Shown here: positions 1 through 5,134 of the stretch, one piece after another
Position numbering within the stretch: position 1 is the stretch's first letter
Layout of the letters: each line of letters starts with the position of its first letter
Assembly: GCA_902795555.1 (NCBI GenBank)
Contig: CADBLV010000044.1
Location: 1 to 5,134, forward strand
DNA length: 5,134 bases
Origin: an uncultured Eubacteriales bacterium
Lineage (GTDB): Bacteria > Bacillota_A > Clostridia > Christensenellales > Aristaeellaceae
Direction: 5' to 3'
The notes under the pieces: generated by a model
The model's input: the letters and a program-made list of their open reading frames with translations, nothing else
Told to the model about the DNA's origin: nothing
Database searches by the model: none
Program-made: the position numbers and the translations under genes

Positions 1-1095
1 CAGGCTGCGCCCGCAGTGATCCAGATCGGCTTTGATCCCTTCCGCCCGCAGCATCTGCACCAGACGGAAAGCCTCCGTCCGGTGGCGCCCCATATAGGTG
101 ATGAAAATGTCGTACCATCGGGGCTTCTCCGTCTCAATGCCTTCGCTGTCCATCAGCATCAGCACGCGCTCCAGCCCCATTCCGAATCCGACCGCCGGCA
201 GATCCGGGCCCCCGATCTGCGAAACCAGGTTGTCATATCTTCCCCCGCCGCAAACGGTCAGGTTCCCGTCCTTCGTCGTCGTAATCAGCTCAAACACGGT
301 CTTCGTGTAATAGTCCAGCCCCCGAACAATCCGGCTGTCCACTTCGTAAGGAATCCCCGCCGTGTCCAGGCATTTTTTCAGTTCCGCAAAATGCGCCTGG
401 CATTCGTCGCACAGGAGATCCAGCATGCTCGGAGCCCCCTTGGTCAGCTCCTGACATTTCCGTTCCTTGCAGTCCAGGGCTCGCAGCGGGTTCCGTTCAA
501 ATCGTTCCTTGCAGTTGTCGCAAAGCCCCTCATATCGGTCCGCCAGATATTCCTTCAGCTTCTGATGATAGGCCGGCCGGCATTTGGGACATCCGATGCT
601 GTTAATCCGAACGCTCAGGTTCCGAATCCCCAGGCTTTCCAGCAGCCGGAACGCAATCAGGATCAGCTCCGCGTCCGCCGTCGCTTCCTTCGCCCCGAAG
701 CATTCCAGGCCGAACTGATGATGCTCCCGCAGCCGTCCGCTCTGCGGATTTTCATATCGGAAAATAGGCGCGTTCAGATAGTACATCTTGCAGGGAAGCG
801 CGTCCGCGAAAAGGGCGTGCTCCAGGAAGCATCGCGCCGCCCCCGCCGTTCCTTCCGGCTTCAGCGTGATGGAGCGATCTCCTTTGTCCTTGAAGGTATA
901 CATTTCCTTCTGCACGATGTCCGTCGTGTCCCCGACGCCGCGCAGAAACAGCTCCGTGTGTTCAAACACGGGCGTCCGAACTTCCCGATATCCCGCCAAA
1001 GCCGCGGCCTCGCGCATCCGGGCCTCCAGCGCCTGCCATCGATAGCTGTCCTCCGGAAGCACATCCCGCGTTCCGCGGGGCGCCTGCATCTGCAT
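1..1095 (-). CDS. hisS: Histidyl-tRNA synthetase, 3' end beyond the window
   Basis: This cytoplasmic class IIa synthetase charges tRNA-His with histidine using ATP. The 365 visible residues cover the catalytic core and the start of the anticodon-binding domain; about 50-60 C-terminal residues are missing compared with the usual length of about 420. Visible signatures are LKPEGTA (residues 78-84), motif 2 FRYENPQSGR (112-121) followed by HHQFG, the histidine-specific VRGLDYYT (257-264), GGGRYDNL (283-290) and motif 3 GFGMGLERV (303-311). These separate HisS from its paralogue HisZ. A Cys-rich insertion (CPKC at 169-172, CDNC at 192-195, CDEC at 229-232) is typical of clostridial HisRS and may bind zinc. 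Motif 2 has Asn where Arg is usual after FRYE. The ATG at 1095 is chosen because AGGAGG (1103-1108) lies 7 bases upstream; the ATG at 1089 would be too far. It has its own promoter and is separate from the sugar genes upstream. Confidence 0.97.
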   Translation of the reverse strand, partial: MQMQAPRGTRDVLPEDSYRWQALEARMREAAALAGYREVRTPVFEHTELFLRGVGDTTDIVQKEMYTFKDKGDRSITLKPEGTAGAARCFLEHALFADALPCKMYYLNAPIFRYENPQSGRLREHHQFGLECFGAKEATADAELILIAFRLLESLGIRNLSVRINSIGCPKCRPAYHQKLKEYLADRYEGLCDNCKERFERNPLRALDCKERKCQELTKGAPSMLDLLCDECQAHFAELKKCLDTAGIPYEVDSRIVRGLDYYTKTVFELITTTKDGNLTVCGGGRYDNLVSQIGGPDLPAVGFGMGLERVLMLMDSEGIETEKPRWYDIFITYMGRHRTEAFRLVQMLRAEGIKADLDHCGRSL

Positions 1096-1136
1096 AAAGC
1101 ATCCTCCTGTTCCCGTGGAAAAATCATCAACAACTC

Positions 1137-1164
1137 ATTATATCATGATTTGCTCATTTATCAA
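1137..1164 (-). promoter_or_regulatory. Sigma-A-type promoter of hisS
   Basis: On the minus strand, TTGATA (1159-1164, five of six matches to the -35 consensus) is followed after 16 bases by a perfect TATAAT (1137-1142). Transcription would start near 1130, giving a leader of about 35 bases that ends in a strong AGGAGG ribosome binding site. The leader is too short for a T-box. The site sits in an AT-rich pocket within otherwise GC-rich DNA. A neighbouring -35 choice would shift the spacing by a base or two. Confidence 0.8.
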
Positions 1165-1405
1165 TGAAAAAATTCTGTCTTGTCTCGGCAAGCCACCCGG
1201 TACAATTCTCCTGTCATTTTCCTGACTCTTTTTCATTGTTCACTATTATCAGACGAAAGGGACGGTTCTTTTCGGCTATCCTTGATCCGTCTCATCGTCC
1301 TGCGCTCGAATGGTTCGGTGTTACTGATGCCCGGGTTTGTTATGGCATTTTGACAAGGTGTATCGAAATCAACTTTACCGGGATTTGAATATTCAGTAAT
1401 ATGTG
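1165..1405. other. Intergenic stretch upstream of the hisS promoter, no gene seen
   Basis: About 240 bases lie between the hisS promoter and the terminator-like hairpin. The only open frames are short. A 74-codon plus-strand frame (1164-1388) resembles no family I know and lacks a convincing ribosome binding site. I found no tRNA, T-box core or known riboswitch. A short GACGG/CCGTC inverted repeat (1261-1291) is too weak to call. A TTGACA at 1350-1355 on the plus strand has no good -10 partner. Confidence 0.5.
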
Positions 1406-1434
1406 ACACCCCGAGGCATTCCGCCTCGGGGTGT
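1406..1434. terminator. GC-rich hairpin, probable terminator of the sugar-kinase unit, possibly bidirectional
   Basis: A perfect 12-bp stem (1406-1417 paired with 1423-1434, ACACCCCGAGGC and its complement) closes a 5-base loop. It lies about 120 bases after the kinase stop codon and upstream of hisS, so it is the natural end of the minus-strand operon. However, the T-rich tail is better on the plus side (GTTTGCATATTT) than on the minus side (CACATATT). It may therefore work in both directions or act mainly as an RNA 3'-end stabiliser. An outer ATATG/CATAT pairing extends the stem after a small internal loop. Confidence 0.7.
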
Positions 1435-1465
1435 TTGCATATTTACCTTCTTCCTTCGGTTGACT

Positions 1466-1506
1466 ATTTTGTACTCGCTCCCGCTGAAGCGGATCGCGAA
1501 CAAAAT
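1466..1506. other. Long imperfect inverted repeat in the kinase 3' region
   Basis: Read on the plus strand, the arms ATTTTGT (1466-1472) and ACAAAAT (1500-1506) enclose TCGC/GCGA and then CCGC/GCGG pairs around a TGAA loop, with 2-3 base bulges. It lies about 50 bases after the kinase stop codon and 30 bases before the 1406-1434 hairpin in the minus-strand transcript. No U-run follows on the minus strand, so it is not a canonical terminator. A 3'-UTR stability element or a protein-binding palindrome is possible. The function is unknown. Confidence 0.5.
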
Positions 1507-1557
1507 ATGCCTCTCCCGGCTCTTTCTGTTTGCCGGCTCTGTGCAGAAAAGAAACGG

Positions 1558-2514
1558 CTACTCACCGGAAGCTTTCAGCTGTTCCAGCGCAATCCGGGCT
1601 GCGCCTTCGGCGGCGTCGGTGGACGCTGTATGAAAGGTGATTCCTTTCCATCGCTTTTCCAGTTCCCGGATCAGTGTTTCGCGAACGGGTGCAGAATGCT
1701 GAAGGACACTGCCCCACAGGCCGACGGGGAACGATTCCTCCCCGTTGAGCTTCAGGCGAAGAACGGCGTCCCCGGCCAGATCGGCCAGGCGCATGGCAGC
1801 ATCCTGCAGAATCGCCGCGGCCCGGGGATCCCCGCTTTCCGCAGCCGCAGTGACCGCTTCACCCAGATCCGGCGCACCGACCTGTCCGAGGGAAAGCGCG
1901 ACCGCATAGTCCATGAGTTCCTTTCGGGTTCGGACCCCTGTGATCCGCTGAATTTCCTGAATCAGGGGACTGTCCTCCCGGCATCCGTCCATCCAGCGGC
2001 TGTACAGCTGAAGCGCCAGAGCATCAATATACCGGCCGCCGCCTTCATCCCCGAAAAGGGCGCTGTGCCATCCGCCGACACGGGCGCTCTCGCCGCGGCT
2101 GTTTCTTCCGTAACAGATGGATCCCGTTCCGGCCAGGATCAGCAGCCCATAGTTTCCGCAGATCATCCGAAAGGCCAGCTCCACGTCGTTCATCAGGGTA
2201 ACGGGACAGTGAAACCCGGGCAGCCGCCCATATAACCTGTGCAAAAACACTTCGTCCTCCGGGCTGTCATCCCCCGTCGTTCCGCAGACAATGGCCCGGC
2301 AATCCTCCAGCCTTCCGCCGAAGGATTCCACGCAGCGCAGGAGATTCTCCCGCAGCCGGCTTTCCACTTCTTCTTCGGAATAGCGGTAATGATAGCAGGA
2401 CTTCCCCCGGAAGATCCCCAGCGGCTGCCCCTGAAGATCAAAGGCGCGGACAAGATATTTGGTTCCGCCGCTGTCAGCGCCAAGCACATAAGGTGTTCCA
2501 ACTGAACATTCCAT
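1558..2514 (-). CDS. BadF/BadG/BcrA/BcrD-family sugar kinase, N-acetylglucosamine-kinase-like
   Basis: This 318-residue protein has the ASKHA actin-like ATPase fold and the usual length for the bacterial GlcNAc-kinase-like group. Visible motifs are the phosphate-1 loop DSGGTK (residues 14-19), VTLMNDVELA (105-114) with the likely catalytic Asp110, the phosphate-2 loop LAGTGSICYG (127-136), and GGWHSALFGDEGGG (147-160). A further glycine-containing segment, VGLWGSVL, lies near the C-terminus. The family phosphorylates amino sugars or related hexoses with ATP in the cytoplasm; the exact substrate cannot be read from the sequence. The ATG at 2514 is chosen because GGGAGAAGGAA directly precedes it and the family starts close to the first loop. 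A GTG at 2559 would add 15 unsupported residues. It lies 78 bases after the HAD gene in the same direction and is probably the last gene of the unit. No active-site lesion is seen. Confidence 0.88.
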   Translation of the reverse strand: MECSVGTPYVLGADSGGTKYLVRAFDLQGQPLGIFRGKSCYHYRYSEEEVESRLRENLLRCVESFGGRLEDCRAIVCGTTGDDSPEDEVFLHRLYGRLPGFHCPVTLMNDVELAFRMICGNYGLLILAGTGSICYGRNSRGESARVGGWHSALFGDEGGGRYIDALALQLYSRWMDGCREDSPLIQEIQRITGVRTRKELMDYAVALSLGQVGAPDLGEAVTAAAESGDPRAAAILQDAAMRLADLAGDAVLRLKLNGEESFPVGLWGSVLQHSAPVRETLIRELEKRWKGITFHTASTDAAEGAARIALEQLKASGE

Positions 2515-2592
2515 TTTCCTTCTCCCTTCGAAACTGAACTGCCGTTTCGTCCGGTACACCCATGACAGAATCCCCCTTCCGGATTCACGTCT

Positions 2593-3126
2593 TCAGCCAA
2601 AATGGCGCTCCACCAGCGGAATCCATTCCAGGGGAGAATGGGTGATAAACGTGGGTTCCTCATCCGGCTCTGACGCCGTTCTGGGATATCGGGGGCTCCA
2701 GTCCAGCAGGACGGAAACCATTCCGACCCCGTTGGCGCCCTTGATATCCCGCGCCCGGTTATTCCCGAACATGACCATCCTTGAAAAATCTTCTTCCGCA
2801 AGGCCCAACCCGATCCGGGCCGTGTTGAACATTTTGGGGCTCGGCTTCAGTTCGCCCACGGCCTCGGAAATCGCGCGGGTTTCAAAAAGATCCCACAGGC
2901 CCAGCGGTTTCAGGATATTCTCGAAAGAGCGAACCCTTCCGTCCGCCACGAGCGCCACGCGCCAGCCGTGTTCATGAAAATACCGAACCGCTTCCACGGC
3001 TCCCGGCAGCGGTTCCGCGGACAGAACATCCCCGTTTTCATCAAAAACCTGGGTGCCTTCGTCCACCAGCGTATCCCCGCAGTCAAAGCACAGGATCCAG
3101 TGTTTCGACCTTTCGTTTTCCTTCAT
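2593..3126 (-). CDS. HAD-superfamily protein with altered catalytic motifs
   Basis: The 177 residues form a compact HAD-like Rossmann domain. Motif I is FDCGDTL (14-20): the nucleophile Asp15 is present, but the position two residues later, normally the acid/base Asp, is Gly17, with Asp18 shifted by one. The motif II Ser/Thr position in VALVADG (57-63) is Ala61. Motif III Lys is Lys94 in ELKPSP. Motif IV is FGNNRARDIKGAN (120-132), with Asn for the first acidic residue and Asp127 kept. Cap sequence is minimal. GNN-RDI-GAN variants occur in uncharacterised HAD proteins, so this is probably a subfamily trait and not decay. It could be a sugar-phosphate phosphatase of low activity or a non-catalytic binder. 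The ATG at 3126 follows GGAGG (3136-3140) by 9 bases. The gene begins 15 bases after the mannosidase-like remnant ends and is co-directional with the kinase. Confidence 0.85.
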   Translation of the reverse strand: MKENERSKHWILCFDCGDTLVDEGTQVFDENGDVLSAEPLPGAVEAVRYFHEHGWRVALVADGRVRSFENILKPLGLWDLFETRAISEAVGELKPSPKMFNTARIGLGLAEEDFSRMVMFGNNRARDIKGANGVGMVSVLLDWSPRYPRTASEPDEEPTFITHSPLEWIPLVERHFG

Positions 3127-3141
3127 TATGCCAAACCTCCG

Positions 3142-3312
3142 TTATTCATCAATTCGCGCCGCGTGCAGCGTCAGGATTTCGAAGGGAGCCGCTGTCACCT
3201 CAAACCGGGTTCCCCTGCCCAGGCTGCCTTCCTTCTCCCGCTCATCCATGCTCACGCGGAACAGTTCCATCGGGAACGGCATCTCCAGAACAGCCCGGCC
3301 ATGGGCATGCTT
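3142..3312 (-). pseudogene. C-terminal remnant of a GH38-like alpha-mannosidase
   Basis: A 56-residue open frame runs between a TGA (3313-3315) and a TAA (3142-3144). It has no good start; the in-frame ATG codons lie inside the remnant. From residue 5 it reads GRAVLEMPFPMELF and ends FEVTAAPFEILTLHAARIDE. The pattern of a Leu/Pro/Phe-rich strand, a D-E-R-E turn and a final F-x-V-x-x-x-PFEI-x-TL is how family 38 alpha-mannosidases (and some other large glycosidases) end, in the last beta domain. Such enzymes are about 800-1000 residues, so nearly everything is gone. It overlaps the end of the aldolase frame in a different phase and sits with normal operon spacing before the HAD gene, as a true gene end would. 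The family is assigned by recognition only; a different glycosidase is possible. Confidence 0.55.
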
Positions 3313-3536
3313 TCAGAGGTTTTCAGGAGCGACCCGTCAAACATCACCGATGAAAAGCCCAGATCCAGGGCCATCCAGATGCAGCCTTCCGTTTCGCCGT
3401 GATCCAGGTGCACCGCGATGGGAAGCGACGACCGCTCCGCGGCCGCGATCATAGCCTTCCCAAGCATCGGGAGCGGGGTCGTTCTCGGCCGTTTTTCCGC
3501 CTCCGCCAGCAAAGGCGCCATACTTACCAGCGGCAA
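3252..3536 (-). pseudogene. Truncated, internally deleted class II ketose-bisphosphate aldolase
   Basis: The 94-codon frame begins at a TTG (3536) just after a G-rich stretch, 15 bases past the repressor stop. MPLVSMAPLLAEAE is the normal family N-terminus (GatY/KbaY/FbaA type). It then jumps to TPLPMLGKAMIAAAERSS and IAVHLDHG (catalytic Asp plus zinc-ligand His), followed by LGFSSVMFDGSLL. About 40-45 residues, including the expected GGYAVxAFN strand and the next helix, are missing in frame. After the DGSLL region homology stops, and the frame runs through about 20 unrelated residues to a TGA. The family length is about 280-310, so the later zinc ligands and phosphate site are absent and no aldolase activity is expected. 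Intact relatives cleave tagatose- or fructose-bisphosphate-type sugars to triose phosphates. Its place after a DeoR repressor fits a sugar-catabolic operon. Confidence 0.85.
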
Positions 3537-3551
3537 AGCCCCTCACCCCTT

Positions 3552-4379
3552 TCACCCGATTTGGTCATCCCGGGTTTCATGTTCCCGTTCTCCGGCAACC
3601 AGCAGGCGCACGCCGCTTTCCCGAAGGGAAGACAGATACGGTTCCTCCGGCAGCCGGTCTGTAATGACCGTCTGGAATTCGGAAAAGGACGCGTAGTTCA
3701 TCAGCCCCGGATGGCCGAATTTCTCCGATGTCATCAGCAGAATTTTCTCCGGAACCATCGCCATCACAGCCTGCTTGATTTCAAACTCATTCGGAAAGGA
3801 ATTCGTCACCGTTCTCTCTGTCGAACCCGTGGTCGCCATGAACGCCTTCTGAATATTGTACTGTTTCAGCGAGGACACCGTCTCCACGCCCGTGAGAGAA
3901 AGGGTCTTTCGGCGCAGTTGCCCAGGCAGCAGAATCAGCTGAACATTGTCGTGCTGAACAGCCGACTGAATCAGCTGCAGATTGTGGGTCACAACCGTGA
4001 TGCTGATGGCATCGTCAATGAATTCCAGCAGCGAGGAACAGGTGGTTCCGGAATCAACGAAGATCACATCGTGATCCCGAATCATGCCGGCCGCGGCCTG
4101 GCAGCAGGCACGCTTGGCCTCCGCGTTCATTTCAAACCGTTCCTGAAAGGCCGGCAGAATCCGGTTGGTCCTGTCGCTGGCGCTGACGCCGCCGTAAACC
4201 TTCTCCACGACGCCCCTTTTCTCCAGCTCCGCCACATCCCGCCGCACGGTATGCATCGACACGTCGAACCGGCGGCACAGCTCCTCCATGGAAAGGTTTC
4301 CGTTTTCACGGATCACTTTTTCCATCTCCGAACGGTGGGGACAACCCTTTTTGTTCCATCCCCTGTTCCAACGGAACAA
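3552..4379 (-). CDS. DeoR/GlpR-family transcriptional repressor of sugar metabolism
   Basis: The N-terminal winged helix-turn-helix reads LSMEELCRRFDVS, then MHTVRRDVAELEKRG and the wing VEKVYGGV. It is followed by a DeoRC sensor domain with the sugar-phosphate-binding loop FVDSGTT (D109-T113 from the TTG start), ATTGS, and the late EKFG element. Family members bind DNA near their own operon and release it when a phosphorylated sugar binds. The start is uncertain. The TTG at 4379 (275 residues) has AGGGGG 9 bases upstream. The GTG at 4415 lacks a ribosome binding site and leaves almost no room for a promoter after the upstream terminator. The ATG at 4325 would cut into helix 1. A frame-shifted ATG at 4359 would give a family-like N-terminus (see findings). 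The gene heads the unit containing the aldolase remnant, HAD protein and kinase, which it probably controls. Confidence 0.9.
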   Translation of the reverse strand: MFRWNRGWNKKGCPHRSEMEKVIRENGNLSMEELCRRFDVSMHTVRRDVAELEKRGVVEKVYGGVSASDRTNRILPAFQERFEMNAEAKRACCQAAAGMIRDHDVIFVDSGTTCSSLLEFIDDAISITVVTHNLQLIQSAVQHDNVQLILLPGQLRRKTLSLTGVETVSSLKQYNIQKAFMATTGSTERTVTNSFPNEFEIKQAVMAMVPEKILLMTSEKFGHPGLMNYASFSEFQTVITDRLPEEPYLSSLRESGVRLLVAGEREHETRDDQIG

Positions 4380-4413
4380 AAAGGTCGTCCCCCTGTTCGG
4401 TTCCACCAGTTCC
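4348..4413. promoter_or_regulatory. Cluster of TGTTCC half-sites, candidate repressor operator
   Basis: Plus-strand TTTTTGTTCC (4348-4357) is mirrored exactly by GGAACAAAAA (4373-4382). Inside, TGTTCC recurs at 4364-4369 and pairs with GGAACA (4373-4378) as a 6-3-6 palindrome. Looser copies follow: TGTTCG (4394-4399), GGTTCC (4399-4404) and AGTTCC (4408-4413). DeoR-family repressors often bind several TGTTC- or TGTTT-type half-sites near their own promoter; the E. coli GlpR site also carries TGTTCG/CGAACA arms. The location at the 5' end of the repressor gene, just past the upstream terminator, suits autoregulation. No clear -35/-10 pair is visible. Binding by this repressor is inferred. Confidence 0.5.
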
Positions 4414-4433
4414 ACAATGTCATTGATACATGA

Positions 4434-4462
4434 AAAGAGACAGTCTCATCAGCTGTCCCTTT
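4434..4462 (-). terminator. Intrinsic terminator after the peptide-transporter ATPase gene
   Basis: On the minus strand AAAGGGACAG (4453-4462) pairs with CTGTCTCTTT (4434-4443) over 10 bp with one G-U wobble and a 9-base loop. The 3' arm ends in a TCTCTTTT run that supplies the U-tract. The TGA stop codon (4449-4451) of the ATPase gene lies inside the loop, so a ribosome finishing translation would cover part of the hairpin. It separates the transporter from the repressor unit. Confidence 0.7.
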
Positions 4463-5134
4463 GTGAGGAGAAACATGCGCAGGCATGCCCGCCGCTTTCC
4501 CGCAGCTCCGGCTCCTCTGCCCTGCACTGCCCCGTCGCGAAGGCGCACCGGTTGCTGAACCGGCATCCCGGCGGCAGGTCGTCCATCTGCGGCACGTTCC
4601 CGGGAATCGTTTCCAGCGGCGTCTCCCCCGTCCGCAGCGAGGTCACCGCCCGCAGCAGTCCCTTCGTGTATGGGTGCGCCGGATTTGCAAACAGCGCCCC
4701 GATCTCCGCGTGTTCCACGATCTTCCCCGCGTACATCACATAAACATCATCGCACATCTGGGCGATCACGCCCAGATTGTGGCTGATCAGCAGGATGCTC
4801 GTCCCGCCGTCCCGCAGCTTTTCCATCAACTTCAGAATCTGCGCCGCCACGGTCACGTCCAGCGCCGTGGTCGGCTCGTCCGCGATCAGCAGTTTCGGCC
4901 GGCAGATCATCGCCATCGCAATCATCACCCGCTGCCGCAATCCGCCGCTCAGCTGGTGCGGATATTCATCATACCTTCGCTCCGGGTCCGGAATGCCCAC
5001 CGCCTCGAACATCTCAATCGTCCGCTGCCTGGCCTCCCCGGCATCGGCCCGCTCATGCAGCCGGATCGCTTCGTCCACCTGCTTCCCGACTTTCATCACC
5101 GGGTTCAGGCTGCTCATCGGGTCCTGAAAAATCA
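4449..5134 (-). CDS. Oligopeptide/dipeptide ABC transporter ATPase (OppD/DppD type), 5' end beyond the window
   Basis: This membrane-associated ATPase subunit powers peptide or related solute import. The visible 227 residues start in the Q-loop (IFQDPMSSLNPVM) and contain the signature LSGGLRQR, Walker B LLIADEPTTALDV, and the H-loop His in LLISHNLGVI. The oligopeptide-transporter C-terminal domain (NPAHPYTKGLLRAV) follows, with a Cys-bearing tail (GCRFSNRCAF, then further Cys at CRAEEPE and HACAC). About 90-100 N-terminal residues, including Walker A, lie outside the window. MSSLNP with YPHQLSGG and RQRVMIAMAM fits OppD/DppD better than OppF/DppF. The ATG at 5117 is internal, not the start. 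The tail cysteines are shared by the family and have been linked to an iron-sulphur cluster in some OppD proteins. No oppF follows: a terminator comes directly after, so the partner ATPase must be upstream or elsewhere. Confidence 0.95.
   Translation of the reverse strand, partial: IFQDPMSSLNPVMKVGKQVDEAIRLHERADAGEARQRTIEMFEAVGIPDPERRYDEYPHQLSGGLRQRVMIAMAMICRPKLLIADEPTTALDVTVAAQILKLMEKLRDGGTSILLISHNLGVIAQMCDDVYVMYAGKIVEHAEIGALFANPAHPYTKGLLRAVTSLRTGETPLETIPGNVPQMDDLPPGCRFSNRCAFATGQCRAEEPELRESGGHACACFSSQRDS

Noticed and set aside
16..1167. 383-codon plus-strand open frame
   Set aside because: It lies antisense to hisS, whose motifs are unmistakable on the minus strand. The plus-strand product is rich in Arg, Gln, Pro and His without any domain, as expected from a shadow of GC-rich coding DNA.
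1164..1388. 74-codon plus-strand frame in the intergenic region
   Set aside because: It has no clear ribosome binding site and no domain, and its start overlaps the hisS promoter. It is probably chance.
1110..1405. T-box leader upstream of hisS
   Set aside because: A GGGTGG followed by GCC at about 1188-1200 on the minus strand loosely recalls a T-box core. However, it lies upstream of the sigma-A promoter, lacks the specifier and terminator architecture, and the true leader is only about 35 bases.
1435..2235. 266-codon plus-strand open frame
   Set aside because: It is antisense to the BadF-type kinase and has no recognisable motif or ribosome binding site.
2193..2801. 202-codon minus-strand open frame bridging the kinase and HAD genes
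   Set aside because: It is out of phase with both real genes and simply spans their junction; its translation matches no family.
3337..3555. 72-codon minus-strand frame starting at the repressor stop
   Set aside because: It is a different phase of the aldolase remnant with glycine-rich, motif-free translation. The aldolase motifs are in the neighbouring frame.
3399..4433. 344-codon plus-strand open frame
   Set aside because: It is antisense to the DeoR-family repressor and the aldolase remnant. Its composition is typical of an antisense shadow.
1..5134. CRISPR array, insertion sequence, tRNA or toxin-antitoxin module
   Set aside because: No regularly spaced repeats, transposase fragments, terminal inverted repeats flanking a gene, cloverleaf pattern or small paired genes were found by reading both strands. 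The deletion scar shows no transposon end.

Overview
The window looks like a GC-rich chromosome segment from an anaerobic Bacillota, most likely class Clostridia. The reasons are a histidyl-tRNA synthetase with the multi-Cys insertion common in clostridial enzymes, strong AGGAGG-type ribosome binding sites, a consensus sigma-A promoter, and a DeoR regulator beside sugar-phosphate genes. This placement is inference from protein style, not a taxonomic assignment. Every gene I can support is on the minus strand, so transcription runs from high to low coordinates. The long plus-strand reading frames are shadows.

In transcription order, the right edge (4449-5134) holds the C-terminal two thirds of an OppD/DppD-type peptide-transporter ATPase. 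Its stop codon lies in the loop of an intrinsic terminator (4434-4462). Next is a DeoR/GlpR-family repressor (about 3552-4379) whose 5' end overlaps a cluster of TGTTCC half-sites, a plausible autoregulatory operator. Fifteen bases after the repressor comes a wrecked segment (3142-3536). It holds a class II ketose-bisphosphate aldolase that has lost an internal block and most of its C-terminus, running out of frame into what looks like the last 50 or so residues of a family 38 alpha-mannosidase-like protein. After this scar come two apparently intact genes: a HAD-superfamily protein with altered catalytic motifs (2593-3126) and a BadF/BcrA-type N-acetylglucosamine-kinase-like sugar kinase (1558-2514). 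A hairpin-rich 3' region (1406-1506), including a perfect 12-bp GC-rich stem, closes this unit. Finally hisS (1-1095, running off the left edge) is transcribed from its own promoter with a short leader and no T-box.

The central genes read as a decaying carbohydrate-use operon: repressor, aldolase, glycosidase, phosphatase-like protein and sugar kinase. A deletion appears to have removed most of the aldolase and nearly all of the glycosidase, along with anything that lay between them. The retained regulator, HAD protein and kinase may keep a reduced function or may be on the way out. I saw no CRISPR array, tRNA, insertion sequence or defence system, and nothing that supports a wholly new system. 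The most informative feature is the deletion scar and what it says about the lost pathway.
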